In this document: in pieces, positions 18,284 through 26,624 of the stretch | Layout of the letters: every line of letters begins with the position of its first letter | How positions within the stretch are numbered: the stretch's first letter is position 1 | Source of the DNA: Thermogemmata fonticola | GTDB lineage: Bacteria > Planctomycetota > Planctomycetia > Gemmatales > Gemmataceae | NCBI RefSeq assembly: GCF_013694095.1 | Contig: NZ_JACEFB010000015.1 | Location: 1 to 64,000 of the forward strand | Reading direction: 5' to 3' | Length of the DNA stretch: 64,000 nt | Program-made: the position numbers and the translations under genes | Notes under the pieces: model-generated | Told to the model about the DNA's origin: nothing | The model's database searches: none | What the model saw: the letters and a program-made list of their open reading frames with translations, nothing else

Positions 18284-18383
18284 GTGCAACCAAATTCTCT
18301 GGGAGTTCCCTGCCGGGCAGCTCTGCTAGTCTGGGGAAACACCTCGCGGGTTCAGCCCCCACCCCCAGAGAATCTAGGTACAC
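18284..18383 (+). mobile_element. MITE-like element, copy A (100 bp)
   Basis: The element runs from GTGCAACCAAATTCTCTGGG to the reverse-complement-like end AGAGAATCTAGGTACAC. Imperfect ~22-bp terminal inverted repeats enclose a conserved core (CTGCCGGGCAGCTCTGCTAG). It is about 95% like the copies at 32264 and 50771. It has no coding capacity. No target duplication is evident at this copy. Confidence 0.75.
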
Positions 18384-18427
18384 CCCCCATTCGGGCGTAG
18401 CACTGGAGTGGCCTCCTATTGACAACC

Positions 18428-18916
18428 TCATTCGCGAGGCGCGATACTCCATGACCTGGGGTTTATGGCGATATTCGCCACATCGAGCAACGGTAGGTTC
18501 CCAGAGAACGAACCGGACAACAACATCGGAAGCCATCCACTAGCCGTCAGGGTGATTGTGATCCCATTTGGCCCGATGGCTCCCTCCTTGTTCAGCGCCC
18601 GCCTGAACGCCTCCACGTTGTTGGTCACCAGCATGGTTAGAATTTTGATACCGATCTTGATACGGACATCCGGGATAGCGACAGCTAAAGCATTACCGAT
18701 TGCATCACCGATTAGCTTGGGATCCGCGCGATTCAGGGCCTCTCGTAATCGAATTGCGGCTTCCTTGTTTAGAGAGAAGATATACTTTGTCTCGCTCCAA
18801 CCCATCTCAATTTTGAAATTGACCTCAGGATCGGCTGCCCTCGCCATGGAAGTTGGGCCGACCACCATCCAGCTAATGCAGACCAACGGTATGAGGCACC
18901 GTGACAGAGTTGACAT
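18428..18916 (-). CDS. Exported hypothetical protein
   Basis: 162 residues with a cleavable signal peptide (LIPLVCISWMVVGPTSMARA, cleavage near residue 28). The mature protein has no recognised domain. It includes a hydrophobic stretch (ALAVAIPDVRIKIGIKILTM) and a beta-rich end (ITITLTASGWLPMLLSG). GGGAGG lies at ten or so bases before the ATG. Part of the minus-strand run. Confidence 0.6.
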   Translation of the reverse strand: MSTLSRCLIPLVCISWMVVGPTSMARAADPEVNFKIEMGWSETKYIFSLNKEAAIRLREALNRADPKLIGDAIGNALAVAIPDVRIKIGIKILTMLVTNNVEAFRRALNKEGAIGPNGITITLTASGWLPMLLSGSFSGNLPLLDVANIAINPRSWSIAPRE

Positions 18917-19073
18917 AGCATTGCCTCCCTAGCTACTGAGTGTAGGTACTTGTGGAACCCCGGCGGCAGTATGGGCACCGTATCCTAGCGTATTCCCATT
19001 TCCCTTACCGAACTTGTGCTACGACAACGATGGCGACATCGATTATGGTCAAGCCGTTGGTACTCGATCAAGC

Positions 19074-19162
19074 CGTCTGCGGGATCGGTCCGCTTCAGGG
19101 ATTGAACCGCCTGCCCGGAGATTCATGGGGCCGGCGATTTTCTCGCAGTGCTGGGCAAGTTG
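19074..19162. repeat. 89-bp repeat, copy 1
   Basis: It is nearly identical to 21137-21225. It begins CGTCTGCGGGATCGGTCCGC and ends TCTCGCAGTGCTGG...AGTTG; the ends CTGCG and CGCAG are inverted. It sits about 70 bp beyond the stop codon of the 329-aa gene. Confidence 0.8.
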
Positions 19163-19230
19163 CCGTTTCCGAACGATCTCCTGGGGGTAGCTCGATGCCC
19201 GGCGCTATGGGGCGTCCCACCAGTTTGCCG

Positions 19231-20220
19231 TCAGGGGATTCCGCGAATCGGCGGCTGAGCTTCGATCATGCCCGCTATGGTCAAAACCACGGCACCCACC
19301 AACACCACCGCCCAGCCAAACCCCGGAGACGCTAACACTGCAAAGAAGGCAAACTCTTTATGCGTGCTCAGTGCATAGAGGGCAATCCCGTAAAAAATTG
19401 TGGCAAACAGCGCTAAGCCGCCAAGGAGGGCATAAACACCCCGCCTCGTACCTACACAAATCTGAAAGAATGTTATTGCAACTAATACGAAAGTATAAAT
19501 CGGATATAAAATCGCAAAAATTCCAACGACAACCAATGCTATTTCTGGATGGCTCAATTTTCTGTTCGATTCATCCTGGAGTTGCAGTCCACGTCCTTGG
19601 GGTGGTCTTGCTCCGTCGTCGGTTTCCACTAGGATCCGCCCGAGGGTCGCAGCCTTCCAGGTGACATCGATGAAGGAGAGCCAGGAACCGGCAGCGCTCA
19701 CCATAGGCAGAAACAGGCCGATGAGCAGGATGGCGGCCCCGATTCCGGCTAAAGCTTGATTGGTGGGTGCTGTGGTTCTTCGTCGAGCCATCCGCTGGCG
19801 GATCCTTGATATCGACAGCTCATCCTCCAACGTGAAGGAGGAGGCTGGTGCGGATGGCTGATTGTCCATTGTGAAGGGGGGGACCGGCGCCGGTTCCGGC
19901 GATGGAGAGGGGGCCGAAAGAACGACCGTGGCGTAGCAATGCGGGCAGAGGAAAGCGGGGTGAGGCCATGGCTGCGGAAGCACGGCCGGGCGGCTGCAGG
20001 AGGGACAGATAATGCTCCGCGTGGTCGGGTCCGACAAGGGAACTTCTGGCACCACTGGCTCGCTCGGGGGAGCAGTTGGGGGAGGCGAAGGAGATGGCGA
20101 CCGAGAGAACCGAACCTTGATCGTCACCCCGCATTTCGGGCACTGGAATCGCTCTTCAGTTCGGTCATCGTCAAGGATCAGACGTGCCTGACATCGAGGA
20201 CAGTGTAGAACGGCTGCCAT
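19231..20220 (-). CDS. Zinc-ribbon polytopic membrane protein
   Basis: 329 residues. The N-terminus has a CPRC...CPKC ribbon (about residues 8-30), a Pro/Ser linker, a second CPSC...CPHC ribbon (about 73-97) and another Pro-rich linker. Four transmembrane segments follow (AGIGAAILLIGLFLPMVSA; IALVVVGIFAILYPIYTF; ALLGGLALFATIFYGIAL; WAVVLVGAVVLTIAGM). This architecture, with a finger domain feeding a small membrane domain, is common in planctomycetes and of unknown function. GAGGAGA lies before the ATG, and a GTTCGGC core at 20235-20241. Confidence 0.75.
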   Translation of the reverse strand: MAAVLHCPRCQARLILDDDRTEERFQCPKCGVTIKVRFSRSPSPSPPPTAPPSEPVVPEVPLSDPTTRSIICPSCSRPAVLPQPWPHPAFLCPHCYATVVLSAPSPSPEPAPVPPFTMDNQPSAPASSFTLEDELSISRIRQRMARRRTTAPTNQALAGIGAAILLIGLFLPMVSAAGSWLSFIDVTWKAATLGRILVETDDGARPPQGRGLQLQDESNRKLSHPEIALVVVGIFAILYPIYTFVLVAITFFQICVGTRRGVYALLGGLALFATIFYGIALYALSTHKEFAFFAVLASPGFGWAVVLVGAVVLTIAGMIEAQPPIRGIP

Positions 20221-20774
20221 CCGCGTATCTCCTCGCCGAACTCGGGATTAGCCTGACCCATCGCATCCACTAAGCATTGCAGGCATTACCATCCAAAGCG
20301 GTCGCTACTAGCTTGCACCTGGCCGCGCGCATCGAACAACACCTACTTGGCTCAGGAGGACTTCGCTGCTCTGCCGCTGCGGGATTGGGGAAGCTGGTAA
20401 TCTCCCATCGCCTGCATCGCCGGATAATCTAACAGACTTCCGCCGATCAAAATCTAAGTTTACCATGTAGATTAAAACCATTGTCCTATTGACATCCTCC
20501 TACCCCAGCATTTTCTGGACCGGATAATATCGTAATCGCCCTCCCAAGGAATGAAAATCTTGGTAGTGGATTGCAAGTGTTTCGGCTGCATCTTCACCTA
20601 TCAGTTATCCCATCTCACTGACGTGAGGATGTCAACAGGAAAAAGTGAGAACTTGAGACGTGGGGGGTGAGGAGGCGAGCGGGCAGGGGGAACAAAAGGG
20701 TGAGAAGGCGTAGTCGAAGGAGCAGTTGATGCGAACGCACGGCTCGAACCACTCTGGGAGGTGGTGTGTCTGGT
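20221..20774. other. AT-richer intergenic region with an 11-bp inverted repeat
   Basis: No gene is supported. TTGACATCCTC (20489-20499) and GAGGATGTCAA (20627-20637) are exact inverted repeats bounding 149 bp. The TGACATCCTCC type of end is reminiscent of IS200/IS605-family element ends, so this may be a small non-autonomous remnant. A TTGACA box is present but no TATAAT-like box is at proper spacing (the nearest, GATAAT, is 28 bp away). Confidence 0.45.
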
Positions 20775-21059
20775 CTAATCCGAGGTCGCAATTGAGCTTC
20801 TCGAACGTATGCCCCCCTCAATCATCCGTCTCGCCACGTCTCGCAAGGTCCGCGGTTGTCCTGGGGGGGTAAGCAGACGGGTTGGGTCACTCTCCTGCCA
20901 GATGAGGGATAGGAAGCTATCCTCGTCCTCAAGCTGGATCAGGAACAGTTCCCCTTCCGGTCGATTGACCTCGGTGAGCAAGCGTTCATTAACGCGATAC
21001 CCCGCATGTTGGCGCTCGGCTAAGACATCTCGCACGACAGAAGCATCAATACGTCGCAT
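20775..21059 (-). CDS. Small hypothetical protein
   Basis: 94 residues starting MRRIDASVVRDVLAE, with a strong GGGAGGGGAGGG purine tract before the ATG. The protein is acidic and soluble (EGELFLIQLEDEDSFLSLI) and not recognised. A GTTCGGC core lies at 21080-21086. Confidence 0.55.
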   Translation of the reverse strand: MRRIDASVVRDVLAERQHAGYRVNERLLTEVNRPEGELFLIQLEDEDSFLSLIWQESDPTRLLTPPGQPRTLRDVARRMIEGGIRSRSSIATSD

Positions 21060-21136
21060 CGGTTGCCCTCCCCTCCCGCGCCGAACTGGTGATTCGATTT
21101 ATTCGATTGTGCCCGCGCCATCAATTCCGCTCGCGT

Positions 21137-21225
21137 CGTCTGCGGGATCGGTCCGCTTCAGGGATTGAACCGCCTGCCCGGAGATTCATGGGGCCGGCGA
21201 TTTTCTCGCAGTGCTGGACGAGTTG
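21137..21225. repeat. 89-bp repeat, copy 2
   Basis: Second copy of the element at 19074-19162, same orientation, 78 bp upstream of the 94-aa gene. The two copies differ at only a few positions. Confidence 0.8.
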
Positions 21226-21528
21226 TCCCCCTACCCTTGGCTACGCAAGCTATCCCCCACCTCCAGGTGGGCGTGCTGTCCCACTACCTTCTGTTGTGCG
21301 ACCTGTCACACTACCGAACCGAATCCTGGCACAACTCCTCCGATTCTTGATCTAACCAGCGTATCATCCCGTCGACCTGTTGTCAATCGTCAAGCGGTCT
21401 TTGGAATTTCCTGCCCGCCCCAGTGCAGCCAGGGGTAGCAAACCTCTCGGTGCCAGGGTTGGGTCTCGATCCTCCGGTGTCAGTCGTCCTGGTGCCAGCC
21501 CGGGGTTTTGATCTGCCGCCCTGGTCGG

Positions 21529-22290
21529 TTACAGTGCGGGGTTCGACGGCATCGCAGTCTGCTGCGGGAGCTGTCGGCCCCAGAACACCGTCACAGCCGA
21601 TCCCTCCGCCACGAGCGCCGAACGTGGCTCCTGCCCCAGGACCTCGACAAACGGGCGGCCGTAGCAATTCGCCACGTCGCACTCCAAGCGGGTCGCCGTC
21701 GCCCTCCAGACACGCCACGGCGGATGCTCCACGCCGTACTCCAGCACTGCTCCAGAACGCTGAGACACGTAACCCCAGTAATGCTCCACAATGAACTCCT
21801 CCAGGGAGCCTGCCACCGGGTAGCTCGGCAGCCCCGCGAACTCCGCTTGCAGGGTATTTCTGGCGGCGCCCTTTCCCCAACTGTATTCGACAATGCCCCC
21901 CTGTCCCCGCGCGGGGTCCGGTAGCTGAATGTGGGAGTCCATCGGGCAGGCAACGTAGTTCTCGTTGTACACCCAGCGGGCGACGACAGCGATGGCCCAC
22001 TTCGGGACGATCTCCTTGACGAACACAACGCCGCGCCGCGATTCCCCGCCGACATGCCGACGCACGTAAAACCGCAGGTTGACCTCTTCAAAGTTGCGGT
22101 GGAATGGAATGGGGATGCCGAGGAGGCGAGTGCGCAGAAAGCGGAAGCCCACCAGGCTGATGAACGTCTTGCCTTGCCACGTATCCAGCTCGGTGCCAGG
22201 GGGGACAAAGGGGCGGAGGAGGTCCGGATCGATTTCGAAGTTGAGCATTGCCAAGTACCGCCATTCCGCCGTGAGGAACCGTCGGTTCAT
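21529..22290 (-). CDS. DUF2071 (YqjF-like) protein
   Basis: 253 residues matching DUF2071: an N-terminal RFLTAEWRYLAMLNFEIDP block, LRPFVPPGTELDTWQGKTFI, SLVGFRFLRTRLLGIPIPFH, NLRFYVRR and GVVFVKEIVPK. Family members are small cytosolic beta-rich proteins related in fold to acetoacetate decarboxylase-like barrels; no activity is established. Length fits. It is the first gene in the run with a broad-distribution family. Confidence 0.88.
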   Translation of the reverse strand: MNRRFLTAEWRYLAMLNFEIDPDLLRPFVPPGTELDTWQGKTFISLVGFRFLRTRLLGIPIPFHRNFEEVNLRFYVRRHVGGESRRGVVFVKEIVPKWAIAVVARWVYNENYVACPMDSHIQLPDPARGQGGIVEYSWGKGAARNTLQAEFAGLPSYPVAGSLEEFIVEHYWGYVSQRSGAVLEYGVEHPPWRVWRATATRLECDVANCYGRPFVEVLGQEPRSALVAEGSAVTVFWGRQLPQQTAMPSNPAL

Positions 22291-22448
22291 GGTTCACCGC
22301 TCCGTGCCAACGCCAGGGAATCGCGCCGCCGAGCGCCTCCGTTCCGCCTACCGGCTCGTCTGGTGAGCTACGAAGTCCAGATGCGCTCGTGGTCCCGCCC
22401 TCAGCTTGCCGTGCCGTGCTCGCCGCACAGTTCGCCTCCGGGATCGCT

Positions 22449-22928
22449 TCACGGCTCGGTTGAAGGGCTTGCCCTCGACTGGTGCTCCGCTGTCGTGCTG
22501 CCGGCTTCCAGCGCGGCGATCGCCGCACGGATCGCCTCCGGGATCGGCACCTTCTCCCCGCGGTGATAGTCGTAGCTGACCACCACCACCTCCCCTTCCG
22601 CCGCCAGGGCCTGATGCTTCCGACTCACCAGCCGATAGACGAAACGGACCCGATCGCTGAGCACCTCCACCGCCTTCGCCCCGATCCAAAGATGATCGGG
22701 ATAGACCAGGGCCTTGCGATAGCGCGCCGACGTGGAAGCCACAATCGGCCCCAGTCCCCGCTCCTCCTTGAGCTTCAGCCAGCCGATCCGCTCCAGATAG
22801 GCGATCCGCGCCTGCTCGAAATAGCGGAAGTAGACCACGTTGTTGACATGGCCATAGGCATCCATGTCTCCCCAGGCCACGTCCCACTCCACCACCACCG
22901 GGTAGGATTGCAACAGAGCGTCGAACAT
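22449..22928 (-). CDS. 4-hydroxybenzoyl-CoA thioesterase-like (YbgC-type) acyl-CoA thioesterase
   Basis: 159 residues with a hotdog fold: V-x-W-x-DMDAYGHVNNVVYFRYFE near the N-terminus holds the catalytic Asp (WGDMDAYGHVNN), followed by YLERIGW and the ARYRKALVYPDHL strand pair. It should hydrolyse acyl-CoA thioesters in the cytosol. Substrate is not assigned. The C-terminal 20 residues are a low-complexity tail. No operon partner is clear. Confidence 0.88.
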   Translation of the reverse strand: MFDALLQSYPVVVEWDVAWGDMDAYGHVNNVVYFRYFEQARIAYLERIGWLKLKEERGLGPIVASTSARYRKALVYPDHLWIGAKAVEVLSDRVRFVYRLVSRKHQALAAEGEVVVVSYDYHRGEKVPIPEAIRAAIAALEAGSTTAEHQSRASPSTEP

Positions 22929-23095
22929 GGAGGATGTTCTACGCCATCCCAGCCGCTTCGGTCCAGGCGATCTCGGAGCTGGATGCCTCCCCCCGCAGCT
23001 TGACGGGCCAGCCTTGCGCTACGGACCCCCGCCTTGGCCTTCCGCCGCCGAAACCTTTCCGCCTCGCTCCTCTTCGGACCACCTTCTGCGATGGG

Positions 23096-23653
23096 CTACT
23101 TTTTGAGCCACACTTCCTCCGGCAGTGCCCACAGGCGCAGCGTCTTGTCAGAGCTTCCTGACAGGGCATAACGGCCATCGGGGGAAAAGGCGACGCTCTC
23201 GACCCCACTCGTGTGTCCGGTGAATCGGCGGATTTCCTTCCCCGTGGCCACCTCCCACAGCCGCAGGGTCTTGTCCCTGCTTCCCGACAGGGCAGAGCGG
23301 CCATCGGGAGAAAAGGCCACGCTGAAGACCCAATCAGTGTGTCCGGTGAATTGGCGGATTTCCTTCCCGGTGGATACGTCCCACAGCCGCAGCGTCGTGT
23401 CCAAGCTTCCCGATAGGGCAGAGCGGCCATCGGGAGAAAACGCCACGCTGGTGATCCCCCCGATGTGTCCCTCGAAGCGGCGGACTTCTTGATTCGTTGT
23501 TGGTTTCTCTTGGCTCACACCTTGGGCTAACCAGGGGGAACTCAGGATCAACAGTCCCAGGCCAACCAGCCCGACACCAGGCCGACTCAGCTCATGCCGA
23601 TTCGAGGGGCGTTTGGGACTCGTGGCATTCCGCAATCGAGTTGGCGAACCCAT
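23096..23653 (-). CDS. Short WD40-repeat protein with signal/anchor sequence
   Basis: 185 residues: a basic N-terminus, one hydrophobic segment (VGLVGLGLLILSSPWLAQG, about 27-45), then three WD40 repeats with the same consensus as the kinase gene (GHT-x6-SVAFSPDGR-x-ALSGS-x-D-x-TLRLW). The last repeat and the end ALPEEVWLKK are identical to the C-terminus of the 820-aa protein 60 bp upstream. Three blades cannot close a propeller alone, so it is likely a truncated duplicate or a partner that completes a propeller in trans. Confidence 0.75.
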   Translation of the reverse strand: MGSPTRLRNATSPKRPSNRHELSRPGVGLVGLGLLILSSPWLAQGVSQEKPTTNQEVRRFEGHIGGITSVAFSPDGRSALSGSLDTTLRLWDVSTGKEIRQFTGHTDWVFSVAFSPDGRSALSGSRDKTLRLWEVATGKEIRRFTGHTSGVESVAFSPDGRYALSGSSDKTLRLWALPEEVWLKK

Positions 23654-23710
23654 TGGAGACCTCCGTTTGTTTGGCCGACGCGAGAGAGCTTCTCTTGCCT
23701 TAGCAAGGGG

Positions 23711-26173
23711 CTATTTTTTGAGCCACACTTCCTCCGGCAGTGCCCACAGCCGCAGCGTCTTGTCTGCGCTTCCCGACAGGGCATAGCGACCATCGGGAGA
23801 AATCGCCACGCTCCAGACCCCACCGGTGTGTCCAGTGAATTGGCGGATTTCCTTTCCGGTGGCCACCTCCCACAGCCGCAGGATATGCTTTTTATCGAAC
23901 TGATCATAGCTCCCCGACAGGGCATAACGGCCATCGGGAGAAAAGGCGACGCTATTGACCTCTTCGGTGTGTCCGCTGAATTGGCGGACTTCCTTCCCCG
24001 TGTCCACCTCCCACAGCCGCAGGATATGCTTTTTATCGAACTGATCATAGCTCCCCGACAGGGCATAACGGCCATCGGGAGAAAACGCCACACAAAGGAT
24101 CTTGTCGGTTTTTTCGGTGAAGCGGCGGACTTGCTGTCCCGTTTTCACATCCCATAACCGCAGGGTCTGGTCCTCGCTTCCCGACAGGGCATAGCGGCCA
24201 TCGGGAGAAATCGCCACGCTCCTGACCAAATCGGTGTGTCCGGTGAAGCGGCGGATTTCCTTCCCCGTGGCCACCTCCCACAGCCGCAGGGTCTTGTCCT
24301 CGCTTCCGGACAGGGCATAGCGGCCATCGGGAGAAAACGCCACGCTCGTGACTCCATCAGTGTGTCCGCTGAATTGGCGGACTTCCTTCCCCGTGGCCAC
24401 CTCCCACAGCCGCAGGGTCTTGTCCTCGCTTCCCGACAGGGCATAGCGACCATCGGGAGAAAACGCCACGCTCCAGACCGTCTCGGTGTGCCCGCTGAAT
24501 TGGCGGATTTCGCCGGGCACTTGCCATGTCCGGCGGAGGGAAGCAGAGACAGCCCCTCGGCCATCCGCGACGCGAAACTCAAGTTCCAATGCTCCTGGTG
24601 CCACACGTTCCAGGCGGACCTGGCCCTCTGGTGCCATCTGCCAGTTGTTCTCCCCAACCCGGCGATACTCGAAGGTGAGGGTGTCGCCGTCCGGGTCGTT
24701 CCCATCCAAGCGGATGGTGAAGGGCTGGCCTGGCACTGGTTCCGCCGGATCGGTTCCCGCGATGGCCACCGTCGGCGGCTGATTCGAGGAGGGTGTTTGG
24801 TCTGGTCTCGGAGCATCGGTTGGGTGGCGGGTGGTGTGGGTGGTCTGCCAGGAGCCGATCTCGTAAGCCAGCAACACAGCCACTGCCACTCCCCCACCGA
24901 ACAAAATTTGACGCCGACGTTTGGGATCACGGAGCACTGCCTGCAACCGCGACCACAAGTGGGATAGCAGTTCAGAGAGCGAAGACTTCAGCGAGGAACG
25001 TGCTGCGGGCGGCGGCGGGGGTGGCGGTGGCGGCGCCGCCATGCTCGGTGCAACCTGGGACAACCAGGAAGGCAAACCGCGGGACGACGGGCGAGAGGAC
25101 GGCGGGCGAGAAGAAGACGAGGACGTTTCACCCGGCATCACAAGGAAAAAATCATCGGAAGAGGGAGAAGTCGGAGTGTAATGCGGCCTTGGTTCCAGAT
25201 AGTGCTGCACGGTTGTTCGATCTTCGCGGGACAGCGGGCGTACTTTCCCGTCGCGGACCAATTCCGTCAGCCAGGGGGTGGCAGTTATCGGACGGACCGC
25301 GCTCAGAAGAAGATGGCCGACCAGATGGCGGGCGTCCTCCTCCGGCAATTCCCAGAGCCGGCGGAAGAGACGCGAGTCCTTGGGTTGTTCAAAGTCCGCC
25401 TTGGTGAAGAGCAGATTGTCACCTTCGTTGTTGAATGGCTCCCAGAGGGTGGGATCGACCATCAAGCAGCGCAAGGCGGTATAGATCACCAGATGGGAGA
25501 AGCGATCCACGTCCGGGCCGTAATATCCCTGCTCCAGGCGTTTCGGGTGTTGATAGTTCGGATGTCCGCGTTCGGTTGACGTGGTCTGAGCCAGTGCGGG
25601 GACGTACATGCCATCGTAGTCCACGAGCCTGAGGAACACCACGGGGGCTTCGCTGCCTGGAACCATGAGGACGTTGCCATGCTGCAAATCGCCGTGGCCA
25701 ATGTTTTTGTCGCGGAGGTTTTGCGCAAGCCGGAGCCAAAGTTGGGTGAGGGCCTGGAGCGTCTCACGCGCATTGTGATTGTTCAAGCAATCGCGCACGA
25801 AGGCGTTGAGGGGCTTCCCCTCGACCCAGTGCATCTTGAGGATCGGGTACCAACGGCCGCGGACGAGGATGCCAGAATCCAGATAATGGAAGTCCACCAT
25901 GCAGGGAAGGCGGACACGCTGGAGATGCTCGCTGATCGCCTGATAGCGCTCCCGCAAGCTGGGCACTTCTCGTGTAAAACACTTGACGGCCCACCGCTGC
26001 CCGTTCGGAGAGGTGACCTGAAACACAATGCCGAAGGCGCCACTTATGGGCTTGGGCATGCCGAATTTGTTGTCCACCGTAACCTGTCCTTCTTTCAGGT
26101 CGGGGTCCTGAAAGCAGCGCTTCGGGTGCTGGATGGTTTCTTGGTAGTCCAGATCGATTGGCCAGGTCGTCAT
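23711..26173 (-). CDS. Protein kinase-like membrane protein with WD40 propeller
   Basis: 820 residues in four parts. Residues 1-330 are kinase-like: Gly loop SGAFGIVFQV (44-53), Lys64 in AVKCF, catalytic loop HGDLQHGN (160-167) and the metal-binding DYD at 185-187 (LVDYDGMYVP). HGDLQHGN with DYDG is typical of the kinases found with TerY/VWA-type systems rather than classical PknB kinases. Then comes a Ser/Pro linker with a nine-Pro run, a single transmembrane helix (about 423-440), a Cadherin/Ig-like stretch (NQPPTVAIAG), and six nearly identical WD40 repeats (555-812). The kinase would be cytosolic and the WD40 part outside the membrane. No phosphatase or VWA partner is adjacent. Confidence 0.85.
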   Translation of the reverse strand: MTTWPIDLDYQETIQHPKRCFQDPDLKEGQVTVDNKFGMPKPISGAFGIVFQVTSPNGQRWAVKCFTREVPSLRERYQAISEHLQRVRLPCMVDFHYLDSGILVRGRWYPILKMHWVEGKPLNAFVRDCLNNHNARETLQALTQLWLRLAQNLRDKNIGHGDLQHGNVLMVPGSEAPVVFLRLVDYDGMYVPALAQTTSTERGHPNYQHPKRLEQGYYGPDVDRFSHLVIYTALRCLMVDPTLWEPFNNEGDNLLFTKADFEQPKDSRLFRRLWELPEEDARHLVGHLLLSAVRPITATPWLTELVRDGKVRPLSREDRTTVQHYLEPRPHYTPTSPSSDDFFLVMPGETSSSSSRPPSSRPSSRGLPSWLSQVAPSMAAPPPPPPPPPAARSSLKSSLSELLSHLWSRLQAVLRDPKRRRQILFGGGVAVAVLLAYEIGSWQTTHTTRHPTDAPRPDQTPSSNQPPTVAIAGTDPAEPVPGQPFTIRLDGNDPDGDTLTFEYRRVGENNWQMAPEGQVRLERVAPGALELEFRVADGRGAVSASLRRTWQVPGEIRQFSGHTETVWSVAFSPDGRYALSGSEDKTLRLWEVATGKEVRQFSGHTDGVTSVAFSPDGRYALSGSEDKTLRLWEVATGKEIRRFTGHTDLVRSVAISPDGRYALSGSEDQTLRLWDVKTGQQVRRFTEKTDKILCVAFSPDGRYALSGSYDQFDKKHILRLWEVDTGKEVRQFSGHTEEVNSVAFSPDGRYALSGSYDQFDKKHILRLWEVATGKEIRQFTGHTGGVWSVAISPDGRYALSGSADKTLRLWALPEEVWLKK

Positions 26174-26624
26174 GGAGTAGCTCTCGCTTCGTCGTAGCCA
26201 GGTTTACTCCTCTGGGGTTGACCGCGCGAGCACATCATCGCTCGGCGGCAGGATTCCAGGTGGTACCTGAAAAGAATCGCTCGTCAAAGCTCAATCGTTC
26301 CTTGGACCTTGATGCATCTTAATGATCGGTTTGGGTGGATACAATCGACGTGCGTCCAAACGCTGCGTTTTTTTCGCCGGATGGATTTTTTCGCTTTCGA
26401 GAAGAGGGTGTAGGTTCGGCGACTGGGGGGGTGGGGGCAAGCCGTTGTCTTTCTGGTGAGTGCAGCGTGCCGTTTTTCCCAGCGGTTGGGGTGGGAGTGT
26501 GCGGTTTGCGGTTTGTGGCTGGCTTTTGTGAGGATGGCCGGGGGGCTCTTGCCGAGGGGGCGGTGGGGGCGGAACCTGTCAGAAGCGGACTGTGCGAGGA
26601 CCAAGCCTTCGTGAGGACTTCCCC
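26174..26624. other. Divergent intergenic region
   Basis: It separates the divergently transcribed kinase and MFS genes. Frames across it are low-complexity shadows. A purine tract (GTGAGGACTTCCCC) before 26625 supplies the MFS ribosome-binding site. No clear promoter boxes were recognised. Confidence 0.4.

Noticed and set aside
19096-19120. tRNA T-arm-like GGGATTGAACC inside the 89-bp repeat
   Set aside because: No acceptor, D or anticodon arms can be formed around it.
20489-20530. Sigma-70 promoter (TTGACA...GATAAT)
   Set aside because: The gap between the two boxes is about 28 bp, too long for a sigma-70 promoter.
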